The position numbers and the translations under genes were made by a program. The notes below the pieces were generated by a model, which saw nothing but the letters and a program-made list of their open reading frames with translations, had not been told where the DNA came from and ran no database searches. A stretch of 8,558 nt of DNA from Clostridiales bacterium (GTDB taxonomy: Bacteria; Bacillota; Clostridia; Lachnospirales; Lachnospiraceae). The DNA lies in contig JAJQBV010000036.1 of NCBI GenBank assembly GCA_021203115.1, positions 15,150 through 23,707 of the forward strand, given 5' to 3'. Each line of letters starts with the position of its first letter. Position 1 is the first letter of the stretch. Below are positions 1-7,322 of this stretch, piece after piece.

Positions 1-1
1 T

Positions 2-133
2 GAGGCGTTCCTCACTTACGCTGAGAAGTTTGCCAACCATGGCTGCGAGGAGGTGTGAGCGAAGGGATATCCCGTGCGGGCGGTCGAGGTCTATGAAACG
101 CCAAACAACTGTGCAGTTTATACAAGGGGATAA
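2..133 (+). pseudogene. queD: 3' end of queD (6-carboxytetrahydropterin synthase), with an in-frame stop
   Basis: The last 25 codons (59-133) read as the C-terminus of QueD: GYPVRAVEVYETPNNCAVY, then a short tail and TAA at 131-133. QueD converts 7,8-dihydroneopterin triphosphate to 6-carboxytetrahydropterin in queuosine synthesis. The Glu of the VYET motif corresponds to the conserved catalytic Glu near the C-terminus of the E. coli enzyme. The same frame upstream (2-55) is open and contains AEKFA, which resembles the conserved AENFA helix at the right distance from GYPV. However, TGA at 56-58 interrupts the frame. TGA is the ordinary stop of folE and queF here, so recoding is unlikely. The gene is either inactivated by a nonsense change, or the first ~58 bases are a rearrangement or an assembly error. 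The rest of the gene lies outside the window. The QueD identity of 59-133 is firm; the pseudogene status is inferred. Confidence 0.6.
124..130 (+). promoter_or_regulatory. ribosome binding site that fixes the queE start
   Basis: AAGGGGA lies inside the last codons of queD, 4 bases before the ATG at 135. The same frame is open further upstream, with possible starts at 30, 39 and 93. Only the ATG at 135 has a purine-rich site and gives the N-terminus typical of the family (VVEIFKSINGEG within the first 17 residues). Overlap of this site with the queD end implies translational coupling. Confidence 0.55.
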
Positions 134-134
134 G

Positions 135-803
135 ATGGCAAGCTATAGAGTAGTAGAGATTTTTAAGAGCATTAACGGGGAGGGACTGCGTCAGGGGCAG
201 TTGGCCCTGTTTATCCGGATGCAGGGCTGCAATTTAAACTGCAGCTACTGTGATACCCGGTGGGCAAACACGGAGGACGCCCGGTTTCACTGGATGTCCA
301 CTGAGGAGATCATCGATCTGGTGGAGCAGATGCGGATTCGCAATATTACGCTGACCGGAGGAGAGCCGCTGCTGCAGGAGGATATCATGGAGCTGATTCT
401 CGCGCTCGCTGCCCGGCCGTGGAACCGCGTCGAGATCGAGACGAACGGGAGCATGCCGCTGCAGCCCTTTGCAGAGATTGAAAATCCGCCTGTCTTTAAC
501 ATGGATTACAAGCTGCCGGGGAGCGGGATGGAGGATCACATGATCGCGGATAATTTCTCTGTCCTGACGGCGAAGGATACCGTGAAGTTTGTGGTTGGAA
601 ATTATGAGGATTTGTGCCGGGCAAGAGATCTGATCCGGGAGTACGGCCTGACGGAGAGATGCCATGTTTTCCTGAGCCCGGTATATGAGGGGATCGAGCT
701 GGAGGATGTGGTGAATTTTATGAAGGACAATGAAATGAACGATGTCACCATGCAGCTTCAGATTCACAAGATTATCTGGGACAGCGAGATGCGCGGCGTA
801 TAA
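135..803 (+). CDS. queE: 7-carboxy-7-deazaguanine synthase QueE (radical SAM, Clostridium type)
   Basis: This radical SAM enzyme contracts 6-carboxytetrahydropterin to 7-carboxy-7-deazaguanine, the ring-forming step of queuosine precursor synthesis in the cytoplasm. The protein has 222 residues. The substrate-side motif SINGEG is at 12-17. The 4Fe-4S cluster motif CxxxCxxC has Cys32, Cys36 and Cys39, followed by DT. The SAM-binding TGGEP is at 74-78, and ETNGS lies further on. Short length and the CNLNCSYCDT spacing fit the Clostridium-type QueE subfamily. ATG 135 is preferred over upstream in-frame starts because homologues begin just before VVEIF and because a purine-rich site precedes it. 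It starts 1 base after the queD stop and ends 32 bases before folE, so it is part of one transcription unit. No damage is seen. Confidence 0.95.
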   Translation: MASYRVVEIFKSINGEGLRQGQLALFIRMQGCNLNCSYCDTRWANTEDARFHWMSTEEIIDLVEQMRIRNITLTGGEPLLQEDIMELILALAARPWNRVEIETNGSMPLQPFAEIENPPVFNMDYKLPGSGMEDHMIADNFSVLTAKDTVKFVVGNYEDLCRARDLIREYGLTERCHVFLSPVYEGIELEDVVNFMKDNEMNDVTMQLQIHKIIWDSEMRGV

Positions 804-835
804 ACCCGGAGGCAACAGAGTAAAGGAGAAAAATC

Positions 836-1426
836 ATGGCGATTGATACCGAGGCAGTAAAAAAACATATCAGAGGACTTCTCGTTGCGCTGGGCGATGA
901 TCCGGACCGGGAGGGACTGGCGGATACGCCGGACCGCGTGGCGCGGATGTATGAGGAAGTCTTTGAGGGGATGAATTATACCAACGAGGAGATTGCCCGG
1001 ATGTTTGGCAAAACCTTCGAGGAGGATCTCACGTTTTCCAAAAATAACAGTGATTTTGTCATTGTGAAGGACATCGACATTTTCAGCTACTGTGAGCACC
1101 ATATGGCTTTGATGTATGATATACAGGCGACGGTGGCCTATGTGCCGCATGGCAAGGTGATCGGCATCAGCAAGATCGCCCGGATCGCGGATATGGTGTC
1201 CAAACGCCTGCAGGTGCAGGAGCGGATCGGGACGGATATCGCGCAGATCGTATCGATGGTGACCGGTTCCGAGGATGTCGCGGTGCTGATCGAGGGCTGC
1301 CATAGCTGCATGACAGCCAGAGGAATCAAGAAAACCGACGCGAAGACCTATACATCCACCCTGCGCGGGCGGTTTCAGGAGGATATGATGCTGCAGATGC
1401 GACTGGAGCTGGCGATGAAGGGATGA
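836..1426 (+). CDS. folE: GTP cyclohydrolase I
   Basis: FolE hydrolyses GTP to 7,8-dihydroneopterin triphosphate, the first step shared by folate and queuosine synthesis. The protein has 196 residues, close to the usual length of about 190-220. [11 protein letters not shown] is at 31-41. The zinc-site motif SYCEHHM is at 84-90, with Cys86 and His89 as ligands. IGISKIARI is at 109-117. The CHSCMTARG block is at 155-163, where Cys158 matches the third zinc ligand (E. coli Cys181) and His156 matches His179. The ATG at 836 follows AAAGGAGAA (822-830). Its place between queE and queC indicates that this copy feeds QueD, although it could also supply folate. Its stop is TGA, which shows that TGA terminates in this genome. 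Whether a second folE exists elsewhere is unknown. Confidence 0.96.
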   Translation: MAIDTEAVKKHIRGLLVALGDDPDREGLADTPDRVARMYEEVFEGMNYTNEEIARMFGKTFEEDLTFSKNNSDFVIVKDIDIFSYCEHHMALMYDIQATVAYVPHGKVIGISKIARIADMVSKRLQVQERIGTDIAQIVSMVTGSEDVAVLIEGCHSCMTARGIKKTDAKTYTSTLRGRFQEDMMLQMRLELAMKG

Positions 1427-1475
1427 GAGAGAAAATAACGCGATCGACGGATCACAAAACACAGAGGAGGACAGT

Positions 1476-2153
1476 ATGAAGGCATTGGTTTTGCTGAGCG
1501 GCGGGGTGGATTCCACCACCTGTCTCGGACTGGCGGCAGAGAAATACGGGCGGGCGAATGTGATCGCCCTTTCTGTTTTTTACGGGCAGAAGCATCAAAA
1601 GGAGATTGAGGCGGCACAGAGGACGGCCGCATGGTATCAGGTGGAGCATCTGTATCTGGATCTGGAGAAGATTTTTCAGTACAGCGACTGCTCCCTTTTG
1701 ACACATTCGGATCAGGAGATTTCGCAGGAATCCTACGCGAAGCAGCTGGAAAAGACAAAAGGGTCGCCGGTTTCGACCTATGTGCCGTTCCGGAACGGAC
1801 TGTTTCTCTCCAGCGCGGCGAGCATCGCGCTCTCGAAGGGGTGCGGTGTGATCTATTACGGCGCCCACAGCGACGACGCTGCGGGGAACGCTTATCCGGA
1901 CTGCTCGGATGCCTTCAATCAGGCGATGGGGCAGGCCATTTATCTCGGCAGCGGAAATCAACTGAGGGTGGAGGCGCCGTTTGTGAAATGGACCAAGGCG
2001 GAAGTGGTGAAAAAGGGGCTGGAGATCGGCGTACCCTATGAGCTGACATGGAGCTGCTATGAGGGAGGCGACCGGCCCTGCGGGAAGTGCGGGACGTGTA
2101 TTGACCGGGCGCAGGCGTTTGCGGCCAACGGGGTTGCGGATCCTGCATTGTAG
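1476..2153 (+). CDS. queC: 7-cyano-7-deazaguanine synthase QueC
   Basis: QueC uses ATP and ammonia to turn 7-carboxy-7-deazaguanine into the nitrile preQ0. The 225-residue protein starts with the PP-loop ATP pyrophosphatase motif LSGGVDST (7-14). YVPFRNG at 102-108 is typical of QueC. GAHSDD at 129-134 and YPDC at 140-143 are further family motifs. The C-terminal zinc site is complete: Cys194, Cys202, Cys205 and Cys208 in the TWSCY...CGKCGTC block. The length matches the B. subtilis enzyme of about 219 residues. The start ATG follows GAGGAGGA (1464-1471). It lies 49 bases after folE with no terminator between them, so the two are probably co-transcribed. Downstream, a hairpin with a T run begins at the stop codon. 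Confidence 0.96.
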   Translation: MKALVLLSGGVDSTTCLGLAAEKYGRANVIALSVFYGQKHQKEIEAAQRTAAWYQVEHLYLDLEKIFQYSDCSLLTHSDQEISQESYAKQLEKTKGSPVSTYVPFRNGLFLSSAASIALSKGCGVIYYGAHSDDAAGNAYPDCSDAFNQAMGQAIYLGSGNQLRVEAPFVKWTKAEVVKKGLEIGVPYELTWSCYEGGDRPCGKCGTCIDRAQAFAANGVADPAL

Positions 2154-2196
2154 CAGACGGCGGCTCCGTACTACCCGCTGTTTGAATTGTTTTTAT
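2154..2196 (+). terminator. probable intrinsic terminator after queC
   Basis: A 10-pair stem directly follows the queC stop: 2154-2163 (CAGACGGCGG) pairs with 2175-2184 (CCGCTGTTTG), using two G-U pairs, around an 11-base loop. It is followed after two A's by TTGTTTTTAT (2187-2196). This fits a Rho-independent terminator, though the stem is not very GC-rich at its base and the T run is interrupted by one G. It may be partial, letting some transcripts read on into queF. Confidence 0.55.
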
Positions 2197-2271
2197 ACAC
2201 GCATTTACTTTGTGAATACATACTGAAAAATTGCCTGACCGGACATTACAGGTGCAAGAATTACAGATCAC

Positions 2272-2277
2272 AGGAGG
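2272..2277 (+). promoter_or_regulatory. ribosome binding site that fixes the queF start
   Basis: A perfect AGGAGG lies 7 bases before the ATG at 2285. The same frame stays open back to a TTG at 2231, but that upstream codon has no purine-rich site and would add 18 residues absent from the family, so ATG 2285 is the start. Confidence 0.75.
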
Positions 2278-2284
2278 ACTTGGA

Positions 2285-2785
2285 ATGAGTACAGGAAGAA
2301 ACAGGGAAACCACGCAGGATCTGACGCTGCTGGGCTGTCAGGGGACACGGTATCCCATAGATTACGCGCCGGAGATGCTGGAGACATTTGAGAATAAGCA
2401 TCCGGACCATGATTACTTCGTGAAGTTTAATTGTCCGGAGTTTACGTCGCTGTGCCCGATCACGGGGCAGCCGGATTTTGCGACGATCACGATCGCCTAT
2501 GTGCCGGAGCGGCGGATGGTGGAGAGTAAGTCCTTAAAGCTCTACCTGTTCAGCTTTCGCAACCATGGGGATTTTCACGAGGACTGTGTGAATATTATTA
2601 TGAAGGATCTGATCCGTCTTATGGACCCGAAATACATCGAGGTCTGGGGAAAGTTCACGCCCCGCGGCGGCATCTCGATCGACCCGTACTGCAACTACGG
2701 AAAGCCGGGCACCCGCTGGGAGGAGGTCGCGTGGAACCGCCTCGCGAACCACGACCTGTATCCGGAGAAAGTAGATAACCGCTGA
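2285..2785 (+). CDS. queF: preQ0 reductase QueF (NADPH-dependent 7-cyano-7-deazaguanine reductase, unimodular)
   Basis: QueF reduces the nitrile of preQ0 to the amine preQ1 with NADPH. The product is inserted into tRNA by Tgt, which is not in this window. The protein has 166 residues, matching the small single-module B. subtilis type (165) rather than the fused E. coli type. The nucleophile Cys57 sits in [11 protein letters not shown] with the partner Asp64. The QueF signature ESKSLKLY is at 80-87. His98 and Glu99 match the substrate-binding pair at B. subtilis positions 96 and 97, with a constant offset of 2 throughout. The 131-base gap before it contains a probable terminator and no clear strong promoter; TTGAAT at 2182 is only a weak -35 candidate. 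It could therefore be expressed by read-through or from a promoter I cannot define. The Nudix gene follows after 33 bases. Confidence 0.95.
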   Translation: MSTGRNRETTQDLTLLGCQGTRYPIDYAPEMLETFENKHPDHDYFVKFNCPEFTSLCPITGQPDFATITIAYVPERRMVESKSLKLYLFSFRNHGDFHEDCVNIIMKDLIRLMDPKYIEVWGKFTPRGGISIDPYCNYGKPGTRWEEVAWNRLANHDLYPEKVDNR

Positions 2786-2818
2786 CGGTTTGTCGTTTGT
2801 CTCACAGGAGGAAATGAA

Positions 2819-3358
2819 ATGGAGCATATGAAGCGCATCGACCGTATTTTAAAATATCAGGGTGCGATCGTTGATTTATATGAAGATGTGATGGAGTCGC
2901 CTACCGGGCACATCGCCCGCTGGGATTATGTCCGCCACCGGAAAGGAGCGGCGGCGGTGCTGCCGGTGATGGATGACGGAAGGATTCTGATGGTGCGCCA
3001 GCACCGCAATGCACTGGAGCGGGAGACGCTGGAGATTCCGGCGGGTTCAAAGGATGATGCGGGCGAGCCGTCCGCCGTGTGCGCCGCGCGGGAGCTGGAG
3101 GAGGAGACCGGCTACCGCACCGGAAAGATGGAGCTTTTGATCACGGTGGCGACGACCGTGGCGTTCTGCAATGAGGTCATTGAGATTTATCTGGCGACAG
3201 AGCTGGAGAAAACCGAGCGTCATCTGGATGAGGATGAGTTTGTGGAGGTCGGGACCTATACGATTGAGGAGCTGCGGGACATGGTTTTTGAACAGAAAAT
3301 TCAGGATTCAAAGACGGTGGCTGCCATTATGGCCTATTACGGAAAGAAGCTCGGATAA
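2819..3358 (+). CDS. Nudix hydrolase, probable ADP-ribose pyrophosphatase
   Basis: The 179-residue protein belongs to the Nudix family. Its best match is the ADP-ribose pyrophosphatase group, which splits ADP-ribose to AMP and ribose 5-phosphate. The group's ETLEIPAG motif is at 69-76. The Nudix box REL-EEE-TGY is at 91-99, with the upstream Glu83; Glu92, Glu95 and Glu96 are the expected metal ligands. The box has one extra residue between Gly76 and Glu83 (six instead of five). The usual SPG turn after the box is replaced by TVAF (113-116) before Asn118-Glu119. Substrate is therefore inferred, and another nucleoside diphosphate derivative is possible. ATG 2819 has AGGAGG 7 bases upstream (2806-2811). 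An ATG at 2814 is in another frame. Located 33 bases after queF with no terminator between, it may be co-transcribed with queF, but no functional link to queuosine is known. Confidence 0.88.
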   Translation: MEHMKRIDRILKYQGAIVDLYEDVMESPTGHIARWDYVRHRKGAAAVLPVMDDGRILMVRQHRNALERETLEIPAGSKDDAGEPSAVCAARELEEETGYRTGKMELLITVATTVAFCNEVIEIYLATELEKTERHLDEDEFVEVGTYTIEELRDMVFEQKIQDSKTVAAIMAYYGKKLG

Positions 3359-3360
3359 AA

Positions 3361-3385
3361 ATATTTTGTGAAAAAACCAAAATAT
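3361..3385. repeat. AT-rich perfect dyad just upstream of the hrcA promoter
   Basis: ATATTTTG-N9-CAAAATAT forms perfect 8-base arms (3361-3368 and 3378-3385) around TGAAAAAAC. It starts 2 bases after the Nudix stop and ends 3 bases before the -35 box at 3389. No T run follows and the stem is almost all A-T, so it is a poor terminator. It could be an operator or an AT-rich UP element. It does not match CIRCE or the CtsR direct repeat. Confidence 0.6.
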
Positions 3386-3388
3386 CTG

Positions 3389-3417
3389 TTGACAAAGAAA
3401 AATGATGGTGCTATCTT
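3389..3417 (+). promoter_or_regulatory. sigma-A-type promoter of the hrcA-grpE-dnaK-dnaJ operon
   Basis: A perfect -35 box TTGACA (3389-3394) is separated by exactly 17 bases from TATCTT (3412-3417), a 4-of-6 match to TATAAT. Transcription would start near 3423-3426, placing CIRCE at the very start of the transcript, as in CIRCE-controlled class I heat-shock operons. The A-rich upstream sequence may help RNA polymerase binding. Confidence 0.88.
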
Positions 3418-3430
3418 ATGGTAAGAACGA

Positions 3431-3457
3431 TTAGCACTCCAATCGAACGAGTGCTAA
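3431..3457. promoter_or_regulatory. CIRCE operator (HrcA binding site)
   Basis: The sequence TTAGCACTC-N9-GAGTGCTAA matches the CIRCE consensus with no mismatch in either 9-base arm. HrcA dimers bind CIRCE and repress. GroEL is known to aid HrcA folding, so misfolded protein under heat stress relieves repression. Its position shortly after the promoter and 32 bases before the hrcA start indicates autoregulation of the whole operon. Confidence 0.97.
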
Positions 3458-3478
3458 CAACCGCAGAGACACCGATAC

Positions 3479-3485
3479 GGAGTGA
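3479..3485 (+). promoter_or_regulatory. ribosome binding site that fixes the hrcA start
   Basis: GGAGTGA lies 4 bases before the ATG at 3490. The frame is open back to an ATG at 3418, but that codon overlaps the end of the -10 box and precedes the likely transcription start, so it cannot serve as the start of the mRNA made from this promoter. Confidence 0.6.
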
Positions 3486-3489
3486 AAAA

Positions 3490-4524
3490 ATGAATGAGCT
3501 GAGTGAACGCCAGATTAAGATTTTAAATGTAATCATCCGTACCTATATGGAGACCGGAGAGCCTGTCGGTTCCCGGACGATCTCAAAGGCATCGGATCTG
3601 AACTTAAGCTCCGCCACGATCCGCAATGAGATGTCTGATCTGGAGGAGATGGGCTACATTATCCAGCCCCACACCTCGGCGGGCCGGATTCCTTCGGATA
3701 AAGGGTATCGGTTCTATGTGGACCGCCTGATGCTGGAGAAGGATCAGGAAGTGTCGCAGATGAAGGATTTCGTCATCGAGAAGACGGAGAAGCTGGAGCA
3801 GGTTTTACAGACGATCGCGAAGCTTCTGGCGACAAACACAAATTACGCCACTGTCGTATCGGCGCCGCAGACCCACCGCGGAAAGGTGAAGTTCATCCAG
3901 CTCTCCATCGTGGAGACGGGAAAGGTTCTGGCGACGATCATGCTGGACGGCAACATCGTCAAGAACCGGATTATCCACTGTGAGGAGGATCTGGATCAGG
4001 AGACGATGCTGAAGCTGAATATCCTTCTGAACGGCAGCCTGAACGGCCTGACTCTGGAGGAGATCAATCTGGCGACGATCGCCCATTTAAAGGAGCAGGC
4101 GGGGATCCACAGCAAGGTGGTGAGCGATGTTCTGGACGCCGTGGCTGAGGCGGTGCAGGCGGATGAGGAGCTGGAGATTTACACCAGCGGGACGACGAAT
4201 ATCTTCAAGTATCCGGAGCTTTCCGATTCCCAGAGTGCCAGCGACCTGATCAGCGCCTTCGAGGAGAAACAGGAGCTGCAGGATCTTTTTGCCGGGGAGG
4301 ACGGGGAACCGGGAACCGGCATTCAAGTCTATATCGGTGATGAGTCGCCGATTCAGCGCATGCGGGACTGCAGCGTGGTCACGGCCACCTACGAGCTGGG
4401 CGACGGCATTCACGGAACGGTGGGAATTGTCGGACCGAAACGGATGGATTACAAGATGGTTGTAGACAACCTCAAAACGCTGAAGGTACAGCTGGATGAG
4501 GTTTTCAATAAAAAAGAAGAGTAA
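3490..4524 (+). CDS. hrcA: heat-inducible transcription repressor HrcA
   Basis: HrcA is the DNA-binding repressor of class I heat-shock genes. The protein has 344 residues, normal for the family (about 340-350). An N-terminal winged helix-turn-helix spans roughly residues 4-75, with the family blocks ERQIKIL (6-12), GEPVGSRTIS (23-32), SSATIRNEMSDLEE (40-53) and TSAGRIPSDKGYRFYV (62-77). A central GAF-like and dimerisation region follows, including GIVGPKRMDY near the C-terminus. ATG 3490 is chosen because it starts the conserved MNELSERQ and follows a ribosome site; the upstream in-frame ATG at 3418 lies in the promoter. It is first in the operon, directly behind the promoter and CIRCE, so it represses itself together with grpE, dnaK and dnaJ. 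It ends 15 bases before grpE. Confidence 0.96.
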   Translation: MNELSERQIKILNVIIRTYMETGEPVGSRTISKASDLNLSSATIRNEMSDLEEMGYIIQPHTSAGRIPSDKGYRFYVDRLMLEKDQEVSQMKDFVIEKTEKLEQVLQTIAKLLATNTNYATVVSAPQTHRGKVKFIQLSIVETGKVLATIMLDGNIVKNRIIHCEEDLDQETMLKLNILLNGSLNGLTLEEINLATIAHLKEQAGIHSKVVSDVLDAVAEAVQADEELEIYTSGTTNIFKYPELSDSQSASDLISAFEEKQELQDLFAGEDGEPGTGIQVYIGDESPIQRMRDCSVVTATYELGDGIHGTVGIVGPKRMDYKMVVDNLKTLKVQLDEVFNKKEE

Positions 4525-4539
4525 AAGGCGGGATGTTTC

Positions 4540-5235
4540 ATGGAAGAAAAGAAAGAATATGAACAGGAAACGCAGGAACAGGTGACGGAAGAGACATCGG
4601 AAACCGTGGATCCGACAGCCGCCGATGCGGCGGAGGACGGGGCGGAGCAAACCGCGGAGACTCCGGACGAATCCGGGGAGGCATCTGCCGATGATGCGGC
4701 TGACGAGGCCGCAGACAGCGCGGATGCAGCGGACGGCGAAGCGCCCGATGATTCCAAGGCTGACAAGGGCGGATTTTTCCGCAAGAAGGATAAGAAGGAT
4801 AAAAAGGACGAGAAGATCGAGGAGCTCACCGACCGGGTGAAAAGGCAGATGGCCGAGTTTGACAATTTCCGCAAACGGACGGAGAAGGAGAAAAGCCAGA
4901 TGTTTGAGACCGGTGCGAAGAGCATTATCGAGAAGGTCCTCCCGGTCATCGACAATTTTGAGAGAGGGCTGGCCGCCGTTCCGGAGGAGGAGAAAGAAAA
5001 TCCTTTTGTCGACGGAATGGAAAAGATTTACCGCCAGATGATGACGGTTCTGGAGGAGGCCGGCGTCAAGCCCATCGAGGCGGAGGGAAAGGAGTTTGAT
5101 CCGAATCTCCACAATGCGGTGATGCATATCGATGATGAGAATTTCGGGGAGAACATCGTGGCGGAGGAGTTCCAGAAGGGATATACCTACCGGGATTCAG
5201 TCGTCAGACACAGCATGGTAAAGGTCGCGAACTGA
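4540..5235 (+). CDS. grpE: nucleotide exchange factor GrpE
   Basis: GrpE is a dimeric cofactor that releases ADP from DnaK and acts as a thermosensor. The protein has 231 residues, longer than many GrpE proteins (about 175-215). The extra length is an acidic, Ala/Asp/Glu-rich and probably disordered N-terminus (about 1-75), followed by a Lys-rich switch FFRKKDKKDKKDEK (79-92). The long coiled-coil helix begins near 92, with RVKRQMAEFDNFRKRTEKEK at 99-118. The C-terminal beta-domain has the family signature from GKEFDPNLHNAV (183-194) to GYTYRDSVVRHSMVKV (214-229). The start is preceded by a weak site, AGGCGGG (4526-4532). It sits 15 bases after hrcA and is co-transcribed. The next gene, dnaK, starts 80 bases later. 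All conserved parts of the protein are intact. Confidence 0.95.
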   Translation: MEEKKEYEQETQEQVTEETSETVDPTAADAAEDGAEQTAETPDESGEASADDAADEAADSADAADGEAPDDSKADKGGFFRKKDKKDKKDEKIEELTDRVKRQMAEFDNFRKRTEKEKSQMFETGAKSIIEKVLPVIDNFERGLAAVPEEEKENPFVDGMEKIYRQMMTVLEEAGVKPIEAEGKEFDPNLHNAVMHIDDENFGENIVAEEFQKGYTYRDSVVRHSMVKVAN

Positions 5236-5303
5236 CCGAAAGCAACTTAATGCGCGCAAGTAAAACTTCATTATAAAAAACATTATGACAATATTGAGTA
5301 TAG

Positions 5304-7208
<1,905 letters not shown>

Positions 7209-7237
7209 TAACCACTGTTGAATCGTAAATAGCATTT

Positions 7238-7286
7238 CACCACTGCACCAGGGGAACCCATCTCTCCTGGTGCGTTGGTGGGTTTT
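7238..7286 (+). terminator. dnaK-dnaJ intergenic hairpin, possible weak terminator or processing site
   Basis: A 15-position stem pairs 7238-7252 (CACCACTGCACCAGG) with 7266-7280 (CCTGGTGCGTTGGTG), with one mismatch (7243/7275) and one G-U pair, around a 13-base loop. It is followed by GG and only four T's (7283-7286). The stem is strong but the T run is short. Partial termination, or a stabilising 3' end for dnaK-containing RNA, is more likely than full termination, because dnaJ begins 37 bases later. Confidence 0.55.
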
Positions 7287-7305
7287 GGAGCGTGAAAAAG
7301 ACTAC

Positions 7306-7313
7306 AAGGGAAG
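7306..7313 (+). promoter_or_regulatory. ribosome binding site that fixes the dnaJ start
   Basis: AAGGGAAG lies 9 bases before the ATG at 7323. An in-frame TTG at 7314 directly abuts this site, with no spacer, so it is an unlikely start. Starting at 7323 gives the family-typical N-terminus in which RDYYEVLGV begins at residue 6. Confidence 0.65.
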
Positions 7314-7322
7314 TTGAGTGAT

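Noticed and set aside
56..58. TGA read as selenocysteine or as a sense codon in queD
   Set aside because: QueD is not a known selenoprotein, the position is not a conserved Cys, and TGA ends folE and queF normally.
2182..2224. Possible promoter for queF (TTGAAT with a weak downstream -10, or CATACT at 2219)
   Set aside because: No pair of boxes has both good matches and 16-18 base spacing, so I do not list it as a feature.
2154..2284. preQ1 riboswitch before queF
   Set aside because: I could not find the short aptamer pattern (a GC-rich stem with an A-rich tail pairing into the loop). The hairpin here reads better as a terminator.
3359..3489. CtsR operator in the heat-shock control region
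   Set aside because: The GGTCAAA-type direct repeat is absent; only CIRCE is recognisable.
4600..4815. Repetitive Asp/Ala/Lys-coding stretch in grpE as a DNA repeat array or CRISPR-like element
   Set aside because: The repetition is at the amino-acid level within an intact GrpE frame. There are no regular repeats and spacers.
7314..7322. TTG at 7314 as the dnaJ start
   Set aside because: It touches the ribosome site with no spacer; ATG 7323 has correct spacing and gives the usual DnaJ N-terminus.
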